Origin: Candidatus Atribacteria bacterium
Lineage (GTDB): Bacteria; Bipolaricaulota; Bipolaricaulia; UBA7950; UBA9294
Length of the DNA stretch: 30,097 nt
Assembly (NCBI GenBank): GCA_004525685.1
Contig: SPBW01000006.1
Span: forward strand, 1-30,097
Reading direction: 5' to 3'
This document shows positions 15,981 to 23,686 of this stretch, piece after piece; position 1 is the first letter of the stretch; the number at the start of each line of letters is the position of its first letter. Both the position numbers and the translations under genes were made by a program. Below the pieces are notes generated by a model. It did no database searches. It was not told where the DNA came from and was given only the letters and a program-made list of their open reading frames with translations.

Positions 15981-16090
15981 GAGTAGACCTTGAGATCAGG
16001 GTTCTCGGATGATTGGGTGCGGCGAACCTTGCCGGGAAGACGTAGGCAGGCCAGAAGAGAACGTAGGCCAAAGAACGATGGTCGACGCAT
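15977..16090 (-). CDS. Possible 37-residue basic protein coupled to purM
   Basis: A short frame not recognised as any family. The ATG (16088-16090) has AGAGG 6 bases upstream, and its TGA overlaps the purM ATG as ATGA, the same junction type found at most other joints of this operon. The product starts MRRPSFFGLRSLLACLRLPG and ends ENPDLKVYS; it is rich in Arg and Lys, with an amphipathic or hydrophobic stretch at residues 6-19. It could be a real small protein, a translated leader that sets purM expression, or chance. A ribosome site together with an exact stop/start overlap favours translation. Confidence 0.5.
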   Translation of the reverse strand: MRRPSFFGLRSLLACLRLPGKVRRTQSSENPDLKVYS

Positions 16091-16429
16091 TCGATTCCTC
16101 TTGAGCTCCCAATTGCGCGTGGGAATACGGATGATATCTGGGTTGTAGCCTTCTCTTGGGTATTATGCAACAGGTAAGGCTGCCTAGCCGGGTGACGTAT
16201 CGTAGATAGCCCGGGCATCAGCAGAATCTAAGCCCCGACTGGTCCTGTCGTCACATCTTCAGAGGGGTCATGCGTCCGCAGGCCGTGTCGTTGCTCTGAT
16301 GCCGTACGTGTAACGGATAGGGCGAGTTCGACACGCAGTCTCATGGACGTATCCATTGGGTCACTTGCCATACTCGAAGGGTTCTGGGCCCAAGGAATCT
16401 CTCGGATACTCCGCTTGCTGAGGCGAGAC
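16091..16429. other. Intergenic region upstream of the purine operon
   Basis: The purine operon promoter is expected here on the minus strand. I find only a lone -10-like CATAAT (16167-16162) without a matching -35, and short GC-rich inverted repeats around 16180-16215 (GGCTGCCTAGCC, GCCCGGGC). There is no recognisable purine riboswitch, PurR box or terminator. Confidence 0.3.
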
Positions 16430-16829
16430 GCGATTGCCGGGTAGAAGAACCTCTACTGTTTCCCGCCGATCGGATCACCCGACATCGGAGCTCATGTGAC
16501 TGCTGCCGACATCGATCGTTTCTTGCGCGCGGTCAAGAGTGGCATCCTTCAGTCTTTGCAGACAACCACGCAGTTCTTCACACCGCACATCCGCTACCAG
16601 GATCGATAAGGCTGGATAATGCACGACGATCCCAGGAATGTGGTTCTATGTCGAGCCTGATGGGCATGTTGTTTGTTGCGAGAAGCAAGGCTACAACGCG
16701 GGCGTCAGCGCCGGCATGCGATGTTTCTTTAACCAGGACATCAACCTCGTCATTCTCTCCAACATGGCTGACGGCGCTTGGGCTCCCGCATGAGACGTTC
16801 GCGCGTTGATTGTGGGCGAGCAGAAGTAG
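16430..16829 (+). pseudogene. Remnant of a serine beta-lactamase-like gene
   Basis: The C-terminal third of a beta-lactamase/penicillin-binding-like serine hydrolase (the Pfam Beta-lactamase, CubicO-type family) can be read across at least two frames. Bases 16463-16609 give PPIGSPDIGAHVTAADIDRF, LRAVKSGIL, TQFFTPHIRYQDR and then a stop. From about 16630 in the next frame comes GMWFYVEPDGHVVC, then GYNAGVSAGMRCFFN, INLVILSNMADGAW, an in-frame TGA at 16791-16793 and the natural-looking end LIVGEQK with TAG at 16827-16829. Just upstream, RVEEPLLFP lies in yet another frame. The catalytic SxxK and YxN parts are not found, so the gene is dead here and its front half is gone or unrecognisable. Confidence 0.65.
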
Positions 16830-16960
16830 GCAGATTCTGGGAGAGAGAGGTTCTAATCTCTTGTCAGCGTAGAGACGCAATAAGACGAGGTTATCTGAGG
16901 CAGCTTGTCCTCCTCCAGGGAGCTTTATGCCCATTGTCGATTCCCGGTGGAGGAGGTAGG

Positions 16961-17062
16961 ATGCAAGATGGGTGGAAAGATCCTTGGGGGTGTGATCCGT
17001 GGGCGACGAGCGAAGGCATCTTGAGAAGCGGTTGGATGCCGTCTCGCAGATCGCTCGTGTAA
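16961..17062 (+). CDS. Possible 33-codon leader ORF overlapping the kinase start
   Basis: GGAGGAGG at 16949-16956, with a 4-base gap to ATG 16961, is one of the strongest ribosome sites in the window. The frame runs 33 codons (MQDGWKDPWGCDPWATSEG...) and is rich in tryptophan. It overlaps the first 21 codons of the kinase in a different frame. It is either a leader peptide coupled to the kinase GTG at 16999 or a sign that the true kinase start was ATG 16961 and one frame change separates them. No family is recognised. Confidence 0.3.
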   Translation: MQDGWKDPWGCDPWATSEGILRSGWMPSRRSLV

Positions 17063-19725
17063 CAAGCGCAGCGCTCGGGCTAGACGATCTGCTGCACGCT
17101 GTCTACGCGGCGATTGCTCCATTCTTCACGCACGACGCGTACATGGTGCTTCGCTACTCCCGCTCAAACGACACAATCAAGCTGTTGTTTGGAACGATCA
17201 ACAACGAGCGAATGGAAGACGTTGAGTTCTCAGTTGGCGGCTTCAGCGGTGCCGTGGTTCGGGAAGAGCGGTCGCTCTATGTCCCCGACGTCGGGAACAT
17301 GGGGACGTCTCTCCCCCAACCGATCATCGTTGGGAAACGAGAACTGAAAGGTTCGTGGCTTGGCGTTCCTCTTAGAATCCGAGATCAGGTCACGGGGGTG
17401 CTTGTGCTCATGGCACGGTCCCCGAATGCCTACGGTAAAGATGACGAACTGCTCCTGACGACGGTCGCCGATCAGTTGGCGATTGCCATCGACAATGCGC
17501 GGCTGTTCGAGGAAACACGAGGGCAGGCCGAGCGGCTCGCTCTTCTCAATCGTGTGAGCAAGGCCGTCAGCTCGCAGCTCGATCAAAAGGATCTCTTTGC
17601 CGCGCTATATCGTGAGATCACCTCTGTATTTGATCACGATGAGTTTCTTGTCGTTCTCCATGAAGCAGTGCAAAACGAACTCCACATCGTCTTTGGCATG
17701 ATGAACGGCGTTCGCTTCGTCCCAGAGAGGAAGCCATTCGGAGGGCTGACGGGGGTGGTCATCGGCGAACGCAAGACGCTGCACATCCGCGACTACGCGG
17801 AGGAAGAGAACAACTTGCCCCTGCCACACATGATGAGTGGGGAAACGAAGATGCCAGCAAGTTGGCTCGGAGTTCCTCTCATCGTGGGAGATCGCGTGTT
17901 AGGTGCTCTCTGCATCATGATCGATCGCCCCCATGCCTACGGGCCTGAGACGGTCCGTTTGTTTGAGACCATTGCTGATCAGATTGGCTTTGCCATCTCC
18001 AACACGGAGTATTTCAAGTCCGTGCGTGATGCCGCAGTGCGCCTCAGCATTGTGAACCGGATCGGACGTGCCGTGAGCCGCGAGCAGGACCTAGAGAAGC
18101 TGGCGGAAAAGGTCCATCGCGAGATTGCCCCTGTCTTTGAGGCCGACACCTTCTACGTCGCGCTGTACGATGAGCAGGCAGCGACGATTGCGTTCCCGTT
18201 CATGACCGATGAAGGGACGCGTGTTGAGATTGATCCGATTGAATATGGAAAGGGCCTGACCTCGACCGTCATCCGGACAAAGAAGACATTACACACACGA
18301 ACGCCTGATGAGTACGCGCGCGCGAGAGGGACCGCGATCAGTTACGGGTCGGAGAAGGACCCTGTCTCGTGGCTTGGGATCCCTCTCTTGATTGAAGGGT
18401 GCGTGATTGGTGTGATCAATGTGCAATCGTACCGATCTTATGCCTACACGGACGATCAAGTCCTTCTACTGGAGACGATTGCCGACCAGGTAGCGACTTC
18501 TTTTGAGAAGGCGCTTCTGTTCCAGTCTGCACAGCGAGAACTGGACGAGCGAACAAGAGCCGAACAGAGATTGGAATCCGAGCGGACGCTCTTACGCACG
18601 ATCATCAACAACATTCCCGATTTCATCTACGCCAAGGACCTTGACGGGCGCTTTGTCGTAGCCAACGCCTCGATCGCTTCATTCTTCGGCTCTGCGAATG
18701 AAGAGGCAATGCTTGGCAGGACGATCGGCGACATCCTACCGAAAGAGATGGCAGCGGAGTTCTTGGCAGAAGAGAAAGCCATTGTTGTCTCCGGCGACCC
18801 GGTCCTCAACAAAGAGGAGAGTGTCATCCATCAAGAGACGGGCGACTTGGTCTGGCTGTTGGTCACCAAGCTTCCACTGGTTGACTCGCAGGGGCAGGTC
18901 ATCGGGCTCGTGGGCATCGACCGTGACATTACGGCTCGGAAACTGGCTGAAGAAGAGGTCAAGCGCTACTTGGCGGAGATCGAAGTCGCCAACGAAGAGG
19001 TCAAGACGTTTGCCTATATCGTCTCTCACGATCTACGCGCACCTCTGGTTAATCTGAAAGGCTTCTCTGCAGAGCTGAAAGAATCGATGGAGACGCTCTC
19101 GCCACATCTACAGAAGCTTCTTGAGGGGATGGATGAAGCGCAGCGCAACGATCTTTCTCTGGTCCTTGAGGAGGATATCCCTGAAGCCCTCGGCTTCATC
19201 GAGACATCTGTGACGAGGATGGATGGGTTCATCAACTCCGTTCTTCGGCTATCGCGAATTGGGCGGCGCGAATTGGCGCCAGCACCTGTTCAGGTTGCTG
19301 AGTTTGTGGAGACGTGTCGCCAGAGTCTGGCCCATCAGATGGAGGCAAGACAGGTCGAACTGATTGTCAACGACCTACCTCCCGTCGTCGCCGATCCGAC
19401 GGCGATGGAGCAGATCATCGGCAATCTGCTCACCAATGCCGTTAATTACCTTGACCCGCAGCGCCCGGGCAGAATCGAAATCGGTGCACAAAAGACGCCC
19501 TTGGGGACGAAGTTCTGGATCAAGGACAATGGCAGGGGAATCTCAAAGGATGACGACGAGAAGGTATTCGCCCCATTCCGGCGTGCAGGGAGACAAGACG
19601 TCAAGGGCGAAGGAATGGGACTCTCCTACGTTCGCACGATGGTAAGACAGCACGGAGGACAAATCTGGTTCGAGTCAGAACCAGGCGTCGGCACGACGTT
19701 CTTCTTCACGATTGCCGATCACTAA
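16999..19725 (+). CDS. Sensor histidine kinase with three GAF domains and one PAS domain
   Basis: Cytoplasmic sensor kinase of 908 residues without membrane segments. Three tandem GAF modules cover about residues 20-170, 190-340 and 360-510. Their SWLG(V/I)P anchors start at residues 119, 288 and 457, exactly 169 apart, and each ends with a (T/E)(T/I)(V/I)ADQ helix. A PAS domain follows (about 525-650; NNIPDFIYAKDLDGRFVVAN). Then comes the dimerisation domain with the phosphoacceptor His677 in FAYIVSHDLRAPLVNLKGFS, and the HATPase with N box IIGNLLTNAVNYL, KDNGRGI and GEGMGLSYV. A ~45-residue insert (PHLQKLLEGMDEAQRN...EDIPEALGFI) sits after the His helix, as in phytochrome-type kinases. No obvious chromophore cysteine was identified. 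The GTG start follows an in-frame TGA at 16993. The two response genes follow at once. Confidence 0.92.
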   Translation: MGDERRHLEKRLDAVSQIARVTSAALGLDDLLHAVYAAIAPFFTHDAYMVLRYSRSNDTIKLLFGTINNERMEDVEFSVGGFSGAVVREERSLYVPDVGNMGTSLPQPIIVGKRELKGSWLGVPLRIRDQVTGVLVLMARSPNAYGKDDELLLTTVADQLAIAIDNARLFEETRGQAERLALLNRVSKAVSSQLDQKDLFAALYREITSVFDHDEFLVVLHEAVQNELHIVFGMMNGVRFVPERKPFGGLTGVVIGERKTLHIRDYAEEENNLPLPHMMSGETKMPASWLGVPLIVGDRVLGALCIMIDRPHAYGPETVRLFETIADQIGFAISNTEYFKSVRDAAVRLSIVNRIGRAVSREQDLEKLAEKVHREIAPVFEADTFYVALYDEQAATIAFPFMTDEGTRVEIDPIEYGKGLTSTVIRTKKTLHTRTPDEYARARGTAISYGSEKDPVSWLGIPLLIEGCVIGVINVQSYRSYAYTDDQVLLLETIADQVATSFEKALLFQSAQRELDERTRAEQRLESERTLLRTIINNIPDFIYAKDLDGRFVVANASIASFFGSANEEAMLGRTIGDILPKEMAAEFLAEEKAIVVSGDPVLNKEESVIHQETGDLVWLLVTKLPLVDSQGQVIGLVGIDRDITARKLAEEEVKRYLAEIEVANEEVKTFAYIVSHDLRAPLVNLKGFSAELKESMETLSPHLQKLLEGMDEAQRNDLSLVLEEDIPEALGFIETSVTRMDGFINSVLRLSRIGRRELAPAPVQVAEFVETCRQSLAHQMEARQVELIVNDLPPVVADPTAMEQIIGNLLTNAVNYLDPQRPGRIEIGAQKTPLGTKFWIKDNGRGISKDDDEKVFAPFRRAGRQDVKGEGMGLSYVRTMVRQHGGQIWFESEPGVGTTFFFTIADH

Positions 19726-19740
19726 GGGAAAGGAATAGCC

Positions 19741-20184
19741 ATGGAAAACCAAAACGAAGTCAGCATCTTGATCGTGGAAGACGATGATGGACACGCACGA
19801 CTGATCGCGAAGAACCTCAAACGAGCGGGCATCTCCAACAGAATCACGCGCGTCGAGAATGGACGCGTAGCCCTAGATTTCCTCTTCTCAGAAGGGGACT
19901 TTGTGGGGCAAGAAAGGCCTTCGCCGCTGTTGGTGCTTCTTGATCTCAACATGCCGGTGCTGGACGGTTATCAAGTGCTTGAGAGAATGAAGGCCGACCC
20001 ACGGACCCACAAGGTGCCGGTTGTGATCCTGACGACAACAGACGATGCTCGGGAAGTGACGCGATGTTACGAGTTGGGATGTAGCGTCTACATCACAAAG
20101 CCGGTTGAGTATGAGAGCTTCGCCGCCGCCATCCAGCAGCTTGGGCTCTTCATGTCAATCGTCACAGTGCCAAACGGAGGGTAA
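19741..20184 (+). CDS. Stand-alone response regulator (Rcp1-like receiver)
   Basis: A single receiver domain of 147 residues with no output domain. Acidic pocket EDDDGH near residues 14-19, phosphoacceptor Asp68 in LLDLNMPVLDGYQVLE, the Thr of ILTTTDD and the Lys of YITKPVEY are all present. The insertion before Asp68 (FLFSEGDFVGQERPSP) is typical of the Rcp1 group, which pairs with phytochrome-like kinases. AAGGGAAAGGAA lies before the ATG, 15 bases after the kinase stop, so it is almost certainly its direct partner. It could pass phosphate on or act by protein contact. Confidence 0.93.
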   Translation: MENQNEVSILIVEDDDGHARLIAKNLKRAGISNRITRVENGRVALDFLFSEGDFVGQERPSPLLVLLDLNMPVLDGYQVLERMKADPRTHKVPVVILTTTDDAREVTRCYELGCSVYITKPVEYESFAAAIQQLGLFMSIVTVPNGG

Positions 20185-20188
20185 TTGC

Positions 20189-21514
20189 ATGACGGACCTC
20201 GGATCGATTCGCATCCTCTACATGGAAGATGACCCGGGATTGGCGCGCCTTGTTCAGAAGCGGTTGAAGCGCGCGGGATACTTCGTAGACATCGCCGAAG
20301 ATGGCGAACAGGGTGTGGAGCAATATCAAGCTGGCGACTACGGCGTTCTGATTGTCGATCAGAACATGCCGATCTACAGCGGATTGCAGGTCCTGGAGAT
20401 TCTAAGCCAAACAGGCGAACTCCCTCCGACCATCATGCTCACAGGGACGGGAAGCGAAGAGACAGCCGTTGAGGCGATGAAGCTTGGCGCGAGCGACTAC
20501 GTCGTTAAGGACGCGGCCGGAGGATTTCTCGACCTTCTCCCGCCTGTGATTGAGCGAATCCTCAAACAATATCGGATCGTGGAAGAACGGCAGCGGGCTG
20601 AAGAGGCTCTGCGCGAAAGCGAGGCACGATTCCGCGCTGTTGCGCAAACGGCAGTTGATGCCATCATCTCGATGGACAGTCGCGGGCGGATGATCTTCTG
20701 GAATCATGGCGCGGGGGATATCTTCGGATATGACGAAACTGACGTGCTCGGACGCCCCTTTACCATGCTGCTTGATGCAACCTGCCATGAGAAGAACGAC
20801 CCGCCGATGAGCTTCTTCGAAGTCCACGGCGAAGCGCGCATGGATCGAGGCATTGAATCACTCGGACTGAGACGGGATGGAACAAGCGTCCCCATTGAGC
20901 TATCGATATCAAACTGGGAGACGATCTCCGGCGTGTTCTACACGGTCATCGTTCGCGATATCTCAGAGCGCAAGGAGTCCGAAGCGAAACTTGCGCGTAT
21001 GGCCCACACAGATGCCTTGACAGGCACGTTCAATCGCCATTACCTTGTCGGCCTCTTGGAGCGCGAATTCCAGCGAGCCAAGCGCTACAACCATCCGATC
21101 GGATTCTTGATGATCGACGTTAATCGATTCAAGCAGATCAACGATCAGTACGGGCACACCATAGGCGACGACGTCCTGGTTGCCATTTCCCACGAATTGG
21201 TGGAGACACTGAGAGAATCGGATATCGTCGTGCGCTATGGCGGCGATGAGTTTCTTATCATTCTCCCTGAAACCAATGGCGAGACAGAGATCGCGCGCGA
21301 TCGTCTTGTCGCGGCAATGGCCGCCAGCGGACGTTTCGTCGGCCTGGTCGATTTCCCAGTGACCCTGTCCATCGGATGTGCCCACTGGGATCCGCAAGAT
21401 CCTCGGACGATTGACCGCATCCTCAATGATGCAGACGAGGAAATGTACAAAGCCAAGCGGGCCAATCACGAGCAGGAAGGCTCCCGCGCCCAGGCGCCGC
21501 CGACTTTCGCATGA
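20189..21514 (+). CDS. Response regulator with PAS and diguanylate cyclase domains
   Basis: 441 residues: receiver (about 5-125; phosphoacceptor Asp57 in LIVDQNMPIYSG, TGTGSEET, Lys in VVKDAAGG), a short coiled coil (QYRIVEERQRAEEALRESEA), a PAS domain (about 150-265) and a GGDEF domain (about 275-435). The active-site motif is intact (YGGDEF, residues 350-355), and an RESD inhibitory site (342-345) lies in the right place, so it should make cyclic di-GMP and be feedback-inhibited. No EAL domain. The ATG at 20189 has GGAGG 8 bases upstream; earlier in-frame starts overlap the preceding gene and lack support. Likely the output of the upstream kinase. Confidence 0.93.
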   Translation: MTDLGSIRILYMEDDPGLARLVQKRLKRAGYFVDIAEDGEQGVEQYQAGDYGVLIVDQNMPIYSGLQVLEILSQTGELPPTIMLTGTGSEETAVEAMKLGASDYVVKDAAGGFLDLLPPVIERILKQYRIVEERQRAEEALRESEARFRAVAQTAVDAIISMDSRGRMIFWNHGAGDIFGYDETDVLGRPFTMLLDATCHEKNDPPMSFFEVHGEARMDRGIESLGLRRDGTSVPIELSISNWETISGVFYTVIVRDISERKESEAKLARMAHTDALTGTFNRHYLVGLLEREFQRAKRYNHPIGFLMIDVNRFKQINDQYGHTIGDDVLVAISHELVETLRESDIVVRYGGDEFLIILPETNGETEIARDRLVAAMAASGRFVGLVDFPVTLSIGCAHWDPQDPRTIDRILNDADEEMYKAKRANHEQEGSRAQAPPTFA

Positions 21515-21719
21515 CACGAGCGACTCGACATGGTGCTTGCGGATAGGACCATCGTGTCACTTGAGTTTTCCTTTGGCCTTGAGCACGCTGTCAGCGTTGA
21601 CAACAGCCCCGGTACTACGTGCGTGACTTTGGCTATCATGGCATGGTTGATTCATAGCCTGTGACAGGAATGCTGTTTGGCCCAAGAACTACCCGTTGAT
21701 CTAGCAACAGGAGTGCGTA

Positions 21720-23150
21720 ATGGAGCGCGAAAACAGAAGTGCTGTTCCCAGGACACTGCCGAGCTTGTTTGACACCTTGAAGCCTGCTGTCGGCCCAAGT
21801 TCATCGCACACGCTTGGGCCGATGAGGGCAGGACTCCTGTTTCGCAGGCGCTTGGAAGAACAATCAGACATCCATCCCGGAGAACGCATCACGATCACGC
21901 TCTACGGTAGCCTTGCCTATACAGGCAAAGGCCATCTGACAGATCAAGCCATTGTGGCCGGACTCTGCGGCTATGGTCCCGAAGACCTCGAGAATCGGTC
22001 CATGGTTGAGCTGTACACTGAAACAGCAAGAGCGGGAGAGCTTCTCTTGTCAGCAGGAGGCGTTGCTTTTCAGCCTGAGCACGACATTGTCTTTGACACG
22101 AAGACGCCGCCTGCGCCGCATCCCAACACGCTTCGATTCACGCTTCTAGATTGGCAGAAGCACGTTCTTCTGTCTGTCACCTACTGCTCGATTGGCGGGG
22201 GTGCCGTCGTGGAGTCCTCGGATCTTGGCCGACTGAGTGGCTCGACGAGCGCCCACAAAGTATCTGCTCACGACATCATCCAAGCGTGTCAGCAGCGCGA
22301 GGAGACGCTCGTCGACTACGCGTTTCTTATGGAGGCCTCTGTTCACGGACACGCTCGCGATGCTGTTCTTGACCACCTATGTGTTGTCTGGAGACTGATG
22401 TCCTTAGCGATCGAACGAGGGCTCTCAAGCGAAGGATATCTCCCCGGAGTGTTGCGGGTCGAGCGCCGTGCCGCCGACATGATGAGACGATTCACACTGC
22501 AGCACGGCACACCCGGTGTTATCTCTGCTGACAGTACGCGCGCATCCATCTATGCCATCGCAGTGGCTGAAGAGAATGCAGCAGGCGGTGCCGTGGTCAC
22601 AGCTCCCACATGTGGATCAGCAGGAGTCCTTCCCTCCTGTCTTCGAGTGATGCAGGAGTCGATGAAGCTCTCTGATGATCGGATTGGCGAAGCGCTTCTC
22701 GTTGCCAGCGTCATTGGCGAACTGGCGATTGCCAAGGCATCGATTGCTGGCGCGCTCGTTGGCTGCCAGGGCGAAATCGGCGTGGCCAGCGCGATGGCTG
22801 CAGCTGCGGTCTGCTATTTGCTGGGAGGTTCTGTGTTCGATCAAGTCAACCGAGCAGCAGAGACGGCGCTGGAACACTTCCTCGGACTGACATGTGATCC
22901 CGTTGCCGGGCTCGTTCAGATTCCATGCATTGAGCGAAATGCCGTTGGCGCTGCTTCGGCACTGAATGCCGCCAACATGGCGATGATCTCAGGCGGGCGC
23001 GCTCGCGTGGGGTTTGATGCCACACTAGAAGTCATGCATCAAACCGGCCTCGACATGCGCAGTCGCTACAAAGAGACCTCTCTAGGAGGCCTTGCTGCGG
23101 TGCCTGACTTGGATAGCGACGGCATTCCGGATGATCAGCAACGGCAGTAG
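21720..23150 (+). CDS. L-serine dehydratase, single chain, iron-sulfur
   Basis: Deaminates L-serine to pyruvate and ammonia with a 4Fe-4S cluster. Single-chain (type 2) enzyme of 476 residues, SdaA-like: the beta domain is at about 8-165 (FDTLKPAVGPSSSHTLGPMR, GSLAYTGKGHLTD) and the alpha domain from about 200 (TAPTCGSAGVLPS, GALVGCQGEIGVASAMAAA, CDPVAGLVQIPCIERNA). Cys349, Cys392 and Cys403 have the spacing of the cluster ligands of this enzyme type, and Cys298 lies in the CGSAG loop. The end is odd: after YKETSLGGLAA it carries an Asp-rich tail, DLDSDGIPDDQ, and lacks the C-terminal cysteine known from some type 2 enzymes. AGGAG precedes the ATG. It stands alone. Confidence 0.94.
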   Translation: MERENRSAVPRTLPSLFDTLKPAVGPSSSHTLGPMRAGLLFRRRLEEQSDIHPGERITITLYGSLAYTGKGHLTDQAIVAGLCGYGPEDLENRSMVELYTETARAGELLLSAGGVAFQPEHDIVFDTKTPPAPHPNTLRFTLLDWQKHVLLSVTYCSIGGGAVVESSDLGRLSGSTSAHKVSAHDIIQACQQREETLVDYAFLMEASVHGHARDAVLDHLCVVWRLMSLAIERGLSSEGYLPGVLRVERRAADMMRRFTLQHGTPGVISADSTRASIYAIAVAEENAAGGAVVTAPTCGSAGVLPSCLRVMQESMKLSDDRIGEALLVASVIGELAIAKASIAGALVGCQGEIGVASAMAAAAVCYLLGGSVFDQVNRAAETALEHFLGLTCDPVAGLVQIPCIERNAVGAASALNAANMAMISGGRARVGFDATLEVMHQTGLDMRSRYKETSLGGLAAVPDLDSDGIPDDQQRQ

Positions 23151-23335
23151 TCGAGGCCAGCATCTCTGGAGTGTTGGGGGCGGTGCGATGTGGAACATGC
23201 CCGGTACGCCAAGGCTGCTACTGAACAAGCATGCGCGGGTTTGCTCGCGCTCGGATTGCTCTCCGACGAGCACGTCGTTCTACGATGACGTGCTCTATCC
23301 CATGTTTGAGTTGGCAGCGCGCTACTCTTGCCGGT
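23151..23335. other. Probably decayed sequence after the serine dehydratase
   Basis: No complete gene. On the plus strand a short stretch reads like protein (VEHARYAKAATEQACAGLLA, then LGLLSDEHVVL and a stop at about 23287), without a start site and without a family I recognise. It may be part of the same wreck as the metallopeptidase-like tail that follows. Confidence 0.25.
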
Positions 23336-23495
23336 GAAGCGGGCCACGGCACGAGCCTGAAAGTTGCCAAGGGAATCTTTCTCGACATCAACAAAGGCCT
23401 CTCGTTTCCGGAAGCGTTCGAGGACAGATTCGGCCTCAGTTCCTAGAGATTACGAGGACGGCTTCGCGCAATGGATGGGAGCGCACCTTCCATAG
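23336..23495 (+). pseudogene. C-terminal remnant of a metallopeptidase-like protein
   Basis: Reading GEAGHGTSLKVAKGIFLDIN then KGLSFPEAFEDRFGLSS up to the TAG 23444-23446, and continuing in the next frame with DYEDGFAQWMGAHLP to TAG 23493-23495, gives a convincing protein end. The (L)S(F/P)EAFEDxFGLSxxDYExxFxxWM pattern is typical of the C-terminus of peptidase-MA-like (gluzincin) proteins. The joint needs a frame change, and the catalytic HExxH part is not found upstream, so this is a remnant only. Confidence 0.45.
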
Positions 23496-23573
23496 CGATC
23501 TGACCTCCTAGACGAGAGGAAGCTTCACAATCTGTTCAGGATCCTGAGAAGATCTCTCCAAGGGTAATTGATA

Positions 23574-23602
23574 TATCCGTTAGTAGTTGTTTCTATCCGT
23601 TA
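23574..23602. repeat. Tandem 9-base direct repeat, operator-like
   Basis: TATCCGTTA occurs at 23574-23582 and 23594-23602. The copies start 20 bases apart, close to two turns of DNA, so a dimeric protein could bind both on one face. They lie in an AT-rich intergenic region, and the second copy falls in the spacer of the proposed promoter of the fibronectin-domain gene. Confidence 0.45.
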
Positions 23603-23615
23603 TCGTATGTATGAT
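23587..23615 (+). promoter_or_regulatory. Likely promoter of the fibronectin-domain gene
   Basis: TTGTTT (23587-23592), a 17-base spacer and TATGAT (23610-23615) form a good sigma-70-type match, with transcription expected near 23622 and a leader of about 65 bases. A weaker TTGATA at 23568-23573 lies just upstream. Confidence 0.45.
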
Positions 23616-23686
23616 CGATAAACACGGCCTTTCAGGAGTTCATCTCGCCATGAGAGAGCATATTGATTAACTCGAAGGAGGGCAAA

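Noticed and set aside
15937..16218. A 93-codon minus-strand frame over the start of purM.
   Set aside because: It overlaps purM out of frame, has no ribosome site, and the 37-codon frame in the same place has better signals.
15981..16220. A purine riboswitch or PurR site upstream of the purine operon.
   Set aside because: No three-way-junction purine aptamer core and no known PurR box could be found on the minus strand.
21597..21639. TTGACA at 21597 and TATCAT at 21634 as a promoter for the serine dehydratase.
   Set aside because: The spacing is 31 bases and neither has a partner at 16-18 bases.
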